A DNA stretch of 64,000 nt from Tsukamurella pseudospumae (GCF_001575205.1 NZ_LSRE01000016.1:33874-97873), one strand, 5' to 3'; counted from the stretch's first letter, positions 18,865-26,766 are shown. Notes: a model not told the origin generated them from the letters alone. A program made the numbers and translations.

Positions 18865-19409
18865 GCACCGCACTGATCGTCGTGGACGTGCAGAACGACT
18901 TCTGCGAGGGCGGGTCGCTGGCGGTGGCCGGCGGCGCCGCGGTGGCCCGCGCGATCCACGACGACCTGCTGGACCGGTACCCGACGATCGTCGCCACCCG
19001 GGACTGGCACATCGATCCCGGCGCGCACTTCTCCGCGACCCCGGACTTCGTGGATTCCTGGCCCGTGCACTGCCGGGCGCGCACCGAGGGCGCGGCGTTC
19101 CACCCGAATCTGCGGCTGCCGCTGCGGGTCCCGGTGTTCAGCAAGGGCGCGTACTCGGCCGCGTACTCGGGCTTCGAGGCCCACGACGCCGACGGCGCCG
19201 CCCTCGCCGAATGGCTGGCGGCGCACGGCGTCTCGTCGGTCGACGTGGTCGGCATCGCCACCGACTACTGCGTGCGCGCCACGGCCCTCGACGCGCGGTC
19301 CGCGGGCCTGACGGTGCGCGTGCTCGCGGACTACACCGCGGGCGTCGCGGAGTCCTCCACGGAGGCGGCCCTGGCGGAGTTCGCCGCCGCCGGCATCACG
19401 GTGACCTGA
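18861..19409 (+). CDS. pncA: Nicotinamidase/pyrazinamidase
   Basis: 182 residues. The catalytic triad is intact: Asp9 (DVQNDF), Lys95 (SKGAYS), Cys137 (ATDYCV). Metal ligands are Asp48, His50, His56 and His70. It hydrolyses nicotinamide to nicotinate, the substrate of PncB encoded just upstream; the family also activates pyrazinamide. GTG 18861 overlaps the pncB stop. In M. tuberculosis pncA and pncB are in different places, so this pairing is a local difference. Confidence 0.95.
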   Translation: MSTALIVVDVQNDFCEGGSLAVAGGAAVARAIHDDLLDRYPTIVATRDWHIDPGAHFSATPDFVDSWPVHCRARTEGAAFHPNLRLPLRVPVFSKGAYSAAYSGFEAHDADGAALAEWLAAHGVSSVDVVGIATDYCVRATALDARSAGLTVRVLADYTAGVAESSTEAALAEFAAAGITVT

Positions 19410-19412
19410 GAA

Positions 19413-19862
19413 TCACTGCGCGGGAACGCCGTCGGATTCGTCGGGATCGGGGATGTCGTCCGGGTAGACGATGTCGATCTCGGTGATCGTCTTCGGGAAG
19501 CCCTTGCGGTTGTTGGTCAGGAACCGATCGGCCCCCGCGACGATCGCCGTCGCGAGGTGTATCGAGTCCGCGGCTTTGAGCTTGTACGCGATCGCGAGCG
19601 TGAGTGCCAGCTGCGCCGTCGAGTCATCGAGGGGATAGAGGTCGAGCCGACCGACCAGTTCGAGGAGTCGCTGCGAATCCGCGGAAGCGGGATCGAGGCG
19701 CATGGGTTTCGCGAGGACTTCCGACAGGAGGACCAGGGACCCCACTCCTGCGATCTCGTCGGGCGCGTCGGGAAACAGCCGCACGATCCGGCGTCCCAAC
19801 GGGTGGCCGAGCTGTCCGGCGTAGATGAGGACGTCTGCGTCGAAGGCGACGAGTGGGTTCAC
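19413..19862 (-). CDS. PIN-domain toxin (VapC-like)
   Basis: 149 residues. The start MNPLVAFDADVLIYAGQ supplies the first acidic residues of a PIN domain. KAADSIHLATAIVAGADRFLTNN provides the conserved D-SIHLATA and D-FLTN elements. PIN toxins are Mg-dependent endoribonucleases acting on tRNA or rRNA. GTG 19862 overlaps the antitoxin stop as GTGA. It has about 15 extra acidic C-terminal residues (DDIPDPDESDG). It converges on pncA with only 3 bp between stop codons. Confidence 0.85.
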   Translation of the reverse strand: MNPLVAFDADVLIYAGQLGHPLGRRIVRLFPDAPDEIAGVGSLVLLSEVLAKPMRLDPASADSQRLLELVGRLDLYPLDDSTAQLALTLAIAYKLKAADSIHLATAIVAGADRFLTNNRKGFPKTITEIDIVYPDDIPDPDESDGVPAQ

Positions 19863-20143
19863 CGTGCCTGCCGGTCCGCATGGATCTCCTGGACGAGCTC
19901 ATCCGCCCGTTCGACGGAGATTCCCGGCCTGAGGGGGCGCCGCCGGGCCGCTTCCAGGCGCGCACCGATCGCGTCCGCGGCCGCCCACGCAGCCGCCGCA
20001 CGCGGCGAACGCAGCGCATCGGGCGAGACGAGCACGGCGACCACCCGTCCGTGCCGCGTGATCCGCACCTGCTCCCCCGCCTCGACACGGTCCAACTGCG
20101 CGGGCAGGGTCTGCCGCGCCTCGCTCGCACTGACGGTGGTCAC
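19859..20143 (-). CDS. Phd/YefM-type antitoxin
   Basis: 94 residues. The N-terminal MTTVSASEARQTLPAQLDRVE and RITRHGRVVAVLVSPD are the standard Phd/YefM fold, which binds DNA as a dimer. The Arg/Ala-rich C-terminal half would wrap the toxin. Pairing a Phd-type antitoxin with a PIN toxin is common. GTG 20141–20143 has TACAAT 6 nt upstream and no ribosome-binding site, so the transcript is probably leaderless. The −10 lies at the edge of the operator, which suggests autorepression. Confidence 0.85.
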   Translation of the reverse strand: MTTVSASEARQTLPAQLDRVEAGEQVRITRHGRVVAVLVSPDALRSPRAAAAWAAADAIGARLEAARRRPLRPGISVERADELVQEIHADRQAR

Positions 20144-20150
20144 GCACTCA

Positions 20151-20178
20151 TTGTACGTCGCTGTACGAAGGCGTACAA
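20151..20178. promoter_or_regulatory. Toxin–antitoxin operator with GTAC at 10-bp intervals
   Basis: TTGTACG (20151–20157) and CGTACAA (20172–20178) form a perfect inverted repeat, with a third TGTACG in the middle (20162–20167). The three GTAC cores start at 20153, 20163 and 20173, exactly 10 bp apart, so all face the same side of the helix. The minus-strand −10 TACAAT overlaps the left arm. Confidence 0.7.
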
Positions 20179-20182
20179 CAAG

Positions 20183-21154
20183 TCAATTCGGTCGACGGGC
20201 CTCCAGCGCGGACAGCTCGGCCAACAACTCGTCCGCGTACTGCATGGGCAGGGAGTGCGTGCCCTCCGGCCACACCCGGACCGTCGCGTTCGGGAGTGTC
20301 CGGGCGACCCGCGCGGCGGCCGCGGTGTCGGTGACGGCGCTGCGCGCCCCGAGTCCTACGAAGACGGGCATGGTCAGTCGGGCGAGGGCGGCACCGTCGG
20401 GCTGCTCGGGCGTCGGCAGCGCGGCGCGGTACCCCGCGGCCCCGGCATCGATCATGGCGCCGATGGCGCTCCCGGTCGCATCGCCGCCCTCGGCGCCGCC
20501 GATCGACTCGAGCCCCTTGCGCCGCCACGACTCCGGCAGGAAGGGCAGGGCCGACGGGAGGGTCGCGACGTACATCTGCCACCGCAGCCCCGCTAAGACG
20601 AGGATCGGCTCCCACAGGGTCAGGGTCGCCACCCGCTGCGGGTACCGGACAGCGAGGTTCGCGGCGCTCCATCCCCCGAAGGAGTGCCCGACGAGATGCA
20701 CGCGGCTCAGGCCGAGCCCCGCCAGCGTCTCGTCGAGCCACGCCGCCTGATCCGCGGCACCGCCGAACGGCCGGTCCTGCACGCTCATCCCCGCGTCGCC
20801 CAGCGCGTCGATGGCGAAGACCTCCCGATCGCGGAGGCGGGCGAGCACGTCCGCCCACATCGGCACGCCCGACGACCTCCCCGGCACGAGCACCACGGGT
20901 GCCCGCCCCGGCGTCGGCGCCCCGAACCGGTACGCCCGCACGACCCCGAAATCAGTGCGCACGTCCCAGGTCCCGGTGGGCGCGGGCAGGTCGAGGAAGG
21001 CCCGACGGTACGCCTCCAGATAGGTCTCGCGCGCCGCCGCGGTCCGCCAGTACCCGACGGGGCTCGGGTCCTTCACGAGGTACGCGCCGGCGCCCGCGAG
21101 GACCGCCGTCGCCGCCAGCACGACCGCGACGGCCCGACGTACACGGCGAGTCAT
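20183..21154 (-). CDS. Alpha/beta hydrolase, membrane-anchored
   Basis: 323 residues from ATG 21154, which has an excellent AAGGAGGTGG site. An N-terminal hydrophobic segment (about 10–28) suggests export or anchoring. The nucleophile elbow is GHSFGGW, with a catalytic His in GTHSLPMQY near the C-terminus and an oxyanion loop around VPGRSSG. The substrate is unknown. It is divergent from a TetR regulator, with two matching operator boxes in the shared 71-bp gap, so it is probably that regulator's target. Confidence 0.88.
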   Translation of the reverse strand: MTRRVRRAVAVVLAATAVLAGAGAYLVKDPSPVGYWRTAAARETYLEAYRRAFLDLPAPTGTWDVRTDFGVVRAYRFGAPTPGRAPVVLVPGRSSGVPMWADVLARLRDREVFAIDALGDAGMSVQDRPFGGAADQAAWLDETLAGLGLSRVHLVGHSFGGWSAANLAVRYPQRVATLTLWEPILVLAGLRWQMYVATLPSALPFLPESWRRKGLESIGGAEGGDATGSAIGAMIDAGAAGYRAALPTPEQPDGAALARLTMPVFVGLGARSAVTDTAAAARVARTLPNATVRVWPEGTHSLPMQYADELLAELSALEARRPN

Positions 21155-21169
21155 GAACCACCTCCTTTG

Positions 21170-21212
21170 CAATGCATACGCATTGTAACGGAGTCGCGAT
21201 GCACCCGCATTG
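21170..21212. promoter_or_regulatory. Two TetR operator boxes between hydrolase and regulator
   Basis: Box 1 (21170–21185) is CAATGC-ATAC-GCATTG, perfect 6-bp arms. Box 2 (21197–21212) is CGATGC-ACCC-GCATTG, one mismatch. Start points are 27 bp apart. Box 2 is followed by TACGAT (21214–21219), the likely −10 of the regulator gene. Confidence 0.75.
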
Positions 21213-21225
21213 CTACGATCGGCGG

Positions 21226-21771
21226 GTGCCGAAACAGGTGGACCACGCGGAGCGGCGCGCGGAGATCGACGCGGTCGTGTGGACGATCATCGCCGAGGAG
21301 GGCATCGCGGCGGTGACGCTGCGGCGCATCGCCACGCGCGGCGACATCAGCATGGGCCGCATCCAGCACTACTTCCCCACCCGCAGCGCGATCCTCCGGC
21401 ACGCCCTGACCTCGTACCTGGCCCTCGCCGCGTGGGCCCACCCCGTTCCGGACGACCCGTGCGAGGCGTTGCTCACCCTCCTCACGCACGCCATCCCGGG
21501 CGACGATACGCAGCGGCTCGGCGCGAAGGTCTGGTACGCCTACCTCGCCGAAGCCATCACCGATCCGGGCCTGCGAGAGATCGTCCGCGAGGCGCTCCGC
21601 GGCACCGAGGACCTCGCCACCGCACTACTCGACGGCGATCGCGATCGCGCGCGTCTGCTCCTCGCCGCGGCGGACGGGTACGTGTACCGAACCCTGATCG
21701 GGCTGGTGCCGGCCGCGGTGGCCGACGCCGCGATCCGTGGGCTGATCGAGGTCAGCCGCGGATCCGGTTGA
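21226..21771 (+). CDS. TetR family repressor
   Basis: 181 residues from GTG 21226, picked because TACGAT ends 6 nt upstream (leaderless pattern); an upstream ATG at 21199 lies inside operator box 2. The helix-turn-helix is GIAAVTLRRIATRGDISMGRIQHYFPTR. The C-terminal ligand domain is ordinary for the family. Expected to repress itself and the divergent hydrolase. Its last 20 bp overlap the end of the convergent HTH gene. Confidence 0.88.
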   Translation: MPKQVDHAERRAEIDAVVWTIIAEEGIAAVTLRRIATRGDISMGRIQHYFPTRSAILRHALTSYLALAAWAHPVPDDPCEALLTLLTHAIPGDDTQRLGAKVWYAYLAEAITDPGLREIVREALRGTEDLATALLDGDRDRARLLLAAADGYVYRTLIGLVPAAVADAAIRGLIEVSRGSG

Positions 21772-22123
21772 GGTAGTTGTAGACGGTGAACCGAGTAACG
21801 CCCAGCGCTTCGGCGACCACCTCCGCCGACTTGCGGTAGGAGAACGCGCCACGCTCCTCGAGGAGCCGGACGGCGCGCTGCTTCTCGCCGCGGTCCAGCC
21901 GGTTCAGGGGCGCCCCCAGTTCATCCGCGAGGCTCGCAAGGAGACCGTCGAGATCCCCGACGGGCACGTCCGCCGACGGCAGCCGCACCCCCGCGACCGT
22001 CTCTCCCTCCCAGACGAGCGGGACGTCACCGGTCCGGAGCCCCTCCGCGCCGACGATCTCGCCGTCGAGCCGGTCGACGAGCTCCCGCACCGCGGCGACG
22101 AGCGGATGCACCGACTCGGTCAC
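21752..22123 (-). CDS. HTH regulator (YheO/HTH_22-like) of the purine locus
   Basis: 123 residues from GTG 22123, which overlaps the upstream gene's stop as GTGA. The N-terminal half (VTESVHPLVAAVRELVDRLDGEIVG) resembles a shortened sensory region. The C-terminal RGAFSYRKSAEVVAEALGVTRFTVYNYLNRIRG is a helix-turn-helix of the YheO/DauR C-terminal type (HTH_22). It lies divergently beside the urate operon, so it is a candidate regulator of it. The protein is half the length of typical YheO proteins. Confidence 0.7.
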   Translation of the reverse strand: MTESVHPLVAAVRELVDRLDGEIVGAEGLRTGDVPLVWEGETVAGVRLPSADVPVGDLDGLLASLADELGAPLNRLDRGEKQRAVRLLEERGAFSYRKSAEVVAEALGVTRFTVYNYLNRIRG

Positions 22124-22359
22124 GGCAGGCGATCCACTTGAACGGTGACCCGCGTCGCTCCACTCGCGAACGCCCTGGTCAGAGCATCGCGAAGGGCCTC
22201 CAGTACCGCGTTCGCCTCGCCGTCGACGGACGTGCCGAGCGGACCGAAATCGTGCTCCAGCCCGGCCTCGCGCAGAGCCTCCACGGCGCGCTCCGCGTGC
22301 GGTGGGACCTCGCCCTCCCCGTGGAAGGGTTCGCTGGTGAACTCCGCTGTCAGACGCAC
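22120..22359 (-). CDS. Thiamine-binding-type (MTH1187/YqgV) small protein
   Basis: 79 residues. EFTSEPFHGEGEVPPHAERAV, FGPLGTSVDGEANAVL and ATRVTVQVDRL match the MTH1187/YkoF-like thiamine-binding fold. The second of two consecutive GTG codons (22359) is chosen because TACCAT lies exactly 6 nt upstream with no Shine–Dalgarno; the first GTG (22362) is the alternative. First gene of a two-gene unit with the HTH regulator and divergent from uraD. Ligand unproven. Confidence 0.72.
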   Translation of the reverse strand: MRLTAEFTSEPFHGEGEVPPHAERAVEALREAGLEHDFGPLGTSVDGEANAVLEALRDALTRAFASGATRVTVQVDRLP

Positions 22360-22387
22360 CACCCGATGGTAGCCCGCAACAATTTTT

Positions 22388-22426
22388 CAACAAACTGTTG
22401 ACGTGACGCAGCTCACATGTCATTCT
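22388..22426. promoter_or_regulatory. Divergent promoter and operator between the thiamine-binding gene and uraD
   Basis: The palindrome CAACA-AAC-TGTTG (22388–22400) overlaps TTGTTG, a −35 for the minus-strand gene (22393–22388; −10 TACCAT about 16 nt on). It also overlaps TTGACG, a −35 for the plus strand (22398–22403). CATTCT (22421–22426) is a possible plus-strand −10 at 17-bp spacing. A bound factor would block both promoters. Confidence 0.6.
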
Positions 22427-22473
22427 TCGATTAGTGGAAAACTTCTTCCGCAGACCGAAAGAAGGCAGGTCAG

Positions 22474-22995
22474 ATGGACCTCGAAGGCTTCAACTCGGCG
22501 GATCGCGCCGAACTCCGAGCCACCCTCCTCGCGTGTTGCGACGTGCCCTCGTGGGCGGACACGGTGCTCGCCGGCCGGCCCTACGCCGACACCGGGGAGG
22601 CCCTGCGCGTCGCCGGCACCGCCGCCGGCGCGTTCACCCCGGCCGACGTGGATCGCGCGCTCGCCGCCCACCCCCGGATCGGCGAGCGCGCCCAGGGCGC
22701 CTCGACCGAGGCCGCGTGGTCGCGCAAGGAGCAGTCGAGCGTCGCCACCGACGAGCAGACCCGGGCGGCCCTCCTGGCCGGCAACCAGGCGTACGAGGCG
22801 CGGTTCGATCGCGTCTTCCTGGTGAACGCCGCCGGTCTCGATGCGCAGACGGTACTGGCGAAGCTGCAGCAGCGGCTCGAGAACGACGACGCCACCGAGG
22901 CGGTCGCCACGGCGGGTGAGCTGCGCGGCATCGCACTGCGCCGCCTGGCCCGCGTCCTGGATCTGGAAGACGAACTCACAGAGAGGCGTTCATGA
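22474..22995 (+). CDS. uraD: 2-oxo-4-hydroxy-4-carboxy-5-ureidoimidazoline (OHCU) decarboxylase
   Basis: 173 residues. The catalytic His66 is in AAHPRIGE, the family hallmark, and FLVNAAG and LENDDATE occur further on. It decarboxylates OHCU to S-allantoin, the last of three steps from urate. Starts at ATG 22474 with GGCAGGTC upstream. The stop overlaps the next ATG (ATGA), so the three urate-degrading genes form one translational unit, read in reverse order of the pathway. Confidence 0.93.
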   Translation: MDLEGFNSADRAELRATLLACCDVPSWADTVLAGRPYADTGEALRVAGTAAGAFTPADVDRALAAHPRIGERAQGASTEAAWSRKEQSSVATDEQTRAALLAGNQAYEARFDRVFLVNAAGLDAQTVLAKLQQRLENDDATEAVATAGELRGIALRRLARVLDLEDELTERRS

Positions 22996-23339
22996 GCACC
23001 GTCACCACTCACGTCCTCGACACCGCGCGCGGTGTCCCGGCGGCCGGCGTACCGGTCCGGATGGACCGGATCAGCCCGGGCGGCACCGTCGACCCCGTGG
23101 CGCACGGCGTCACGGACGACGACGGACGCGTCAAGGACCTCGGCCCCGACGACCTGACGCCCGGCGTCTACCGGCTCACCTTCGACGTCGCCGGCTACGC
23201 CGCGACCACCGGGCAGGAGAACTTCTTCCCCGAGGTCGCCATCACCTTCAGTCTCATCGCGCAGGACGGCGCCGTGCCCCATCACCACGTCCCCCTCCTG
23301 CTCAGCCCGTTCCACTACTCCACCTACAAAGGAAGCTGA
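22992..23339 (+). CDS. uraH: 5-hydroxyisourate hydrolase (transthyretin-like)
   Basis: 115 residues. The N-terminal THVLDTARGVPAAGVPV and the C-terminal HHHVPLLLSPFHYSTYKGS carry the catalytic His and the Tyr-X-Gly-Ser ending (here YKGS for the usual YRGS). It converts HIU, the product of urate oxidase, to OHCU. It overlaps uraD by 4 bp and lies 5 bp before the urate oxidase gene. Confidence 0.95.
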   Translation: MSTVTTHVLDTARGVPAAGVPVRMDRISPGGTVDPVAHGVTDDDGRVKDLGPDDLTPGVYRLTFDVAGYAATTGQENFFPEVAITFSLIAQDGAVPHHHVPLLLSPFHYSTYKGS

Positions 23340-23344
23340 CCATC

Positions 23345-24250
23345 ATGGCAATCCACCTGGGCCCCAACCAGTACGGCAAGGCCGAGAACCGCGTGATGCG
23401 GGTCTACCGCGACACCGCCCGCCACACGATCCGCGACCTGAACGTCTCGTCCGCCCTCCGCGGCGACTTCACGGACGCGCACCGCAGCGGCGACCAGGCC
23501 GCGGTGCTGCCCACCGACACTCAGAAGAACACCGCCTTCGCCTTCGCCAAGGAGAAGGGCGTGGGCGCCATCGAGGACTACGCCCTCACCCTCGGCGGTC
23601 ACTTCATCGACTCGACGCCCAAGGCCGACGGCGCCCGGATCGAGGTGCACGAGTACCCGTGGGACCGCATCCAGGTCGACGGCCAGGACCACGATCACGC
23701 CTTCGTCCGTTCGGGCGGCGGCATCCGCTCGACCATCGTCAACATCGACGGCCGCGGGGCGGACCGGAAGGCCAACGTGGTCACGGGCATTCACGACCTG
23801 ACGCTGCTCAAGTCGACCGGCTCCGAATTCCACGGGTTCCTCAAGGACAAGTACACGACGCTGCAGGAGACCGACGACCGGATCCTCGCGACCTCGCTGG
23901 TGGCCAAGTGGCGCTACGCGCACACCGACGTGGACTGGGACGCCTCGTTCGCCTCGATCCGCGCGATCCTGCTGCAGCGTTTCGCGGAGATCCACAGCAA
24001 GGCCCTGCAGCAGACCCTGTACGGCATGGGTGAGTCGGTGCTCGAGCAGCACCCCGAGGTCGCGGAGATCAAGTTCTCGGCGCCGAACAAGCACCACTTC
24101 CTCGTGGACCTCTCGCCGTTCGGCGTGGAGAACCCGGGTGAGGTCTTCATCGCCGCCGACCGCCCGTACGGCCTCATCGAGGCGAGCGTCGTCCGCGACG
24201 ACGCCCCCGAGGCGGGCTCGGCGTGGCACGGCGTTCCCGGATTCTGCTAG
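23345..24250 (+). CDS. uox: Urate oxidase (cofactor-free uricase)
   Basis: 301 residues, normal length. Recognisable segments: YGKAENRVMRVYRD with the catalytic Lys, LPTDTQKNTAFAFAKE with the catalytic Thr, GIHDLTLLKSTGSEF, and the C-terminal NKHHFLVDLSPFG with the third active-site residue. It oxidises urate to HIU with O2 in the cytoplasm. Start ATG 23345; AAGGAAGC lies about 10 nt upstream. Confidence 0.95.
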   Translation: MAIHLGPNQYGKAENRVMRVYRDTARHTIRDLNVSSALRGDFTDAHRSGDQAAVLPTDTQKNTAFAFAKEKGVGAIEDYALTLGGHFIDSTPKADGARIEVHEYPWDRIQVDGQDHDHAFVRSGGGIRSTIVNIDGRGADRKANVVTGIHDLTLLKSTGSEFHGFLKDKYTTLQETDDRILATSLVAKWRYAHTDVDWDASFASIRAILLQRFAEIHSKALQQTLYGMGESVLEQHPEVAEIKFSAPNKHHFLVDLSPFGVENPGEVFIAADRPYGLIEASVVRDDAPEAGSAWHGVPGFC

Positions 24251-24264
24251 TAGGGACTGAGACG

Positions 24265-25647
24265 ATGACCACCGCCAGCGCCACCGTCGAGCGGCCCGAG
24301 GACGAGAAGCTCCCCCTCGGACGCACCTTCATCTACGGTCTCCAGCACATCCTCACGATGTACGGAGGCGTGATCGCTCCCCCACTGATCGTGGGCGGAG
24401 CGGCCGGACTGTCCGCCACCGATATGGGCCTGCTGGTGACCGCCGGCCTGTTCGTCAGCGGCCTGGCCACAATCCTGCAGACCATCGGCGTGGGCCCGTT
24501 CGGCGCGAGACTGCCCATCGTGCAGGGACTCTCGTTCGCGAGCGTCTCGACGATGACGGCCATCGCCAAGGACGGCGGCGTGCGCCCGATCTTCGGCGCG
24601 ATCATCGTCGCGGGCCTCATCGGTCTCGCACTGTCGACGATCTTCGCGAAGCTGATCCGGTACTTCCCGCCGGTCGTCACGGGCACGATCATCACGGTCA
24701 TCGGCCTGTCGCTGCTCCCGACCACGTTCACGTGGTCGATGGGCGGTGCGGGTGCCAAGGATCTCGGATCGACCGCCAACATCGGCCTCGCGGGGCTCAC
24801 CCTGCTCATCATCCTGGTGATCAGCCGGCTCTTCCAGGGCGCGATATCCCGACTGTCGATCCTCATCGGCATCGTGGTCGGAACGGGCATCGCCGCGATC
24901 TTCGGCAAGGTGGACTTCTCCCGCGTCGGCACCGGTCCCGTGTTCGCGCTGCCGCCCGTGATGCACTTCGGGACGCCGACCTTCCAGATCGGCGCCATCA
25001 TCTCGATGACCATCGTGATCCTCGTGATCATGACGGAGACCACGGCCGACATCCTCGCCATCGGCGAGATCGTGAACACCCCCGTCGATGCCAAGCGGGT
25101 GGCGGCGGGCCTGCGCGCCGACATGCTCTCGACGACCGTGGCACCGGCGTTCAGCGCCTTCCCGTGCAGCGCGTTCGCACAGAACGTCGGGCTCGTCGCC
25201 CTGACGGGCATCAAGAGCCGCTACGTGGTGGCGATGGGCGGCGGCATCCTCGCCGTCCTGGGCCTCCTTCCCGTGGTGGGGCGCGTGATCGCAGCCATCC
25301 CGTACCCGGTCCTGGGCGGCGCCGGCATCGTGCTGTTCGGCTCCGTCGCCGCGAGCGGGATCAAGACGCTCTCCCGCGTCGACTTCGACGGCAACCTCAA
25401 CATGGTGATCGTCGCGGTCGCGCTCGGCATGGGCATGATCCCCGTTGCGGCGCCGAAGTTCTGGGACCAGTTCCCGACCGCGGTCGGCACCATCATGCAC
25501 TCGGGCATCAGCGCGGCGGCAGTGGTCGCGGTGGTCCTCAACTTCCTGTTCAACGAGATCAAGGCCGGCAACAGACCGGACGTCTCGGTGTTCGCGGCCG
25601 TCCCCGACGAGCGGAGCAATCCGCCGAAGCCCAGCAGCGGCCACTGA
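24265..25647 (+). CDS. NCS2 family xanthine/urate permease
   Basis: 460 residues with about 12–14 membrane spans. The NCS2 signature QNVGLVALTG is intact, preceded by SAFPCSAFA. GLQHILTMYGGVIAPPLIVGGAAGL marks the first span. Placement directly behind uricase argues for urate or xanthine uptake coupled to proton symport; exact specificity is inferred. ATG 24265 follows GGGACTGAG. A strong terminator follows, closing the urate operon. Confidence 0.92.
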   Translation: MTTASATVERPEDEKLPLGRTFIYGLQHILTMYGGVIAPPLIVGGAAGLSATDMGLLVTAGLFVSGLATILQTIGVGPFGARLPIVQGLSFASVSTMTAIAKDGGVRPIFGAIIVAGLIGLALSTIFAKLIRYFPPVVTGTIITVIGLSLLPTTFTWSMGGAGAKDLGSTANIGLAGLTLLIILVISRLFQGAISRLSILIGIVVGTGIAAIFGKVDFSRVGTGPVFALPPVMHFGTPTFQIGAIISMTIVILVIMTETTADILAIGEIVNTPVDAKRVAAGLRADMLSTTVAPAFSAFPCSAFAQNVGLVALTGIKSRYVVAMGGGILAVLGLLPVVGRVIAAIPYPVLGGAGIVLFGSVAASGIKTLSRVDFDGNLNMVIVAVALGMGMIPVAAPKFWDQFPTAVGTIMHSGISAAAVVAVVLNFLFNEIKAGNRPDVSVFAAVPDERSNPPKPSSGH

Positions 25648-25690
25648 GCCGAGCTGGCCCGTCCCGGCCCGACCGACGACACCGTCGCCC

Positions 25691-25738
25691 CGAAGCCGGA
25701 GTGTGCACCCCCCAACGCGCACTCCGGCTTCGTCGTCT
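25691..25738 (+). terminator. Terminator of the urate operon
   Basis: A 16-bp stem (25691–25706 with 25717–25732) starting CGAAGCCGGAGTGTGC has one mismatch and a 10-nt loop, and is followed by TCGTCTCC. Confidence 0.85.
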
Positions 25739-25772
25739 CCGGGCCGGCCCGGACCAACCCCGCGAAACGGGG

Positions 25773-25850
25773 TTGACGTGACCCCCATCACATGCAACAA
25801 TTCCATAGTACGGAAATGATCTTTCCGACAGGCGAAAGCTAGCAGGTCGA
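25773..25850 (+). promoter_or_regulatory. Promoter/operator of the glyoxylate operon, related to that of uraD
   Basis: TTGACG (25773–25778) is followed at 17 bp by AACAAT. GGAAA-TGATC-TTTCC, an inverted repeat, follows. Order, spacing and wording match the uraD region (TTGACGTGAC, TCACATG, GGAA…TTCC, CGAAAG, GCAGGTC), so the same regulator probably controls both operons. Confidence 0.65.
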
Positions 25851-25905
25851 ATCGACCTCGCCAGAACCTGCACCGCCGTACGTCCTGCCTGAAGAAGGAG
25901 CCCCA

Positions 25906-26739
25906 ATGAGCGCCAACGCCCCCGCCAAGTACACGGTCAACTGCTCGATCCTGCTGGCCGACCTGCCCGTCTTCGAGCGCCCCCGCGCCGTCCGCGAGGC
26001 GGGCTTCGAGGCCGTCGAGTTCTGGTGGCCGTTCGCCACCGCCGTCCCCGGCGACCGCCAGATCGACGCCTTCGTGACCGCGATCGAGGACGCCGGCGTG
26101 CAGCTGACGGGCCTGAACTTCTTCGCGGGCGACATGCCCAACGGCGACCGCGGCATCCTCTCCGATCCGGCCCGCGTCGCCGAGTTCCGCGACAACATCG
26201 AGGTGACCGTCGGGATCGGCGAGCGCCTGGGCACCCCCGCCTTCAACGCCCTGTACGGCAACCGGATCGACGGTGTCGCCCCCGAGGAGCAGGACGCCGT
26301 CGCGGCGGAGAACCTCGCCGCGGCCGGCCGCGCCGCGGCGCGCGCCGGCGCCGTCGTCCTGATCGAGCCCGTGAGCGGCGCGCCCCGGTATCCGCTCCTC
26401 ACCGCCGCCGACGCGATCGCGGTCATGGACCGCGTCCGCGACGAGCAGGGCGTCGACGCGCTGCGCCTGCTCGCCGACCTCTACCACCTGCAGGTCAACG
26501 GCGACGACGTGAGCGCCGCGATCGACGCCTACGCGGCCCGCATCGGGCACGTCCAGATCGCCGACGATCCCGGCCGCGGCGAGCCCGGCACCGGCACCCT
26601 CGACCTCGACGGCCACCTCGCCCACCTCGAGCGCGTCGGCTACCGCGGCCCGATCGGCCTCGAGTACAAGCAGAGCCAGAGCGACCCCTTCGCCTGGCTC
26701 CCCGTCGCCGAGCGCAGCGCCGTCGTCGCCGCCTCCTGA
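25906..26739 (+). CDS. hyi: Hydroxypyruvate isomerase
   Basis: 277 residues, a TIM-barrel of the xylose-isomerase-like family. Metal and substrate segments: EAVEFWWPF, ALYGNR, VVLIEPVSG (Glu), LLADLYHLQ (Asp/His), GHVQIADDPGRGEPGTG and the late GLEYKQ (Glu). It interconverts hydroxypyruvate and tartronate semialdehyde. ATG 25906 with AGAAGGAGCC upstream. First gene of the operon hyi–glxR–gcl–glycerate kinase. Confidence 0.93.
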   Translation: MSANAPAKYTVNCSILLADLPVFERPRAVREAGFEAVEFWWPFATAVPGDRQIDAFVTAIEDAGVQLTGLNFFAGDMPNGDRGILSDPARVAEFRDNIEVTVGIGERLGTPAFNALYGNRIDGVAPEEQDAVAAENLAAAGRAAARAGAVVLIEPVSGAPRYPLLTAADAIAVMDRVRDEQGVDALRLLADLYHLQVNGDDVSAAIDAYAARIGHVQIADDPGRGEPGTGTLDLDGHLAHLERVGYRGPIGLEYKQSQSDPFAWLPVAERSAVVAAS

Positions 26740-26766
26740 ACTCCTCTTCCAGCAAAGGAACTCCTC

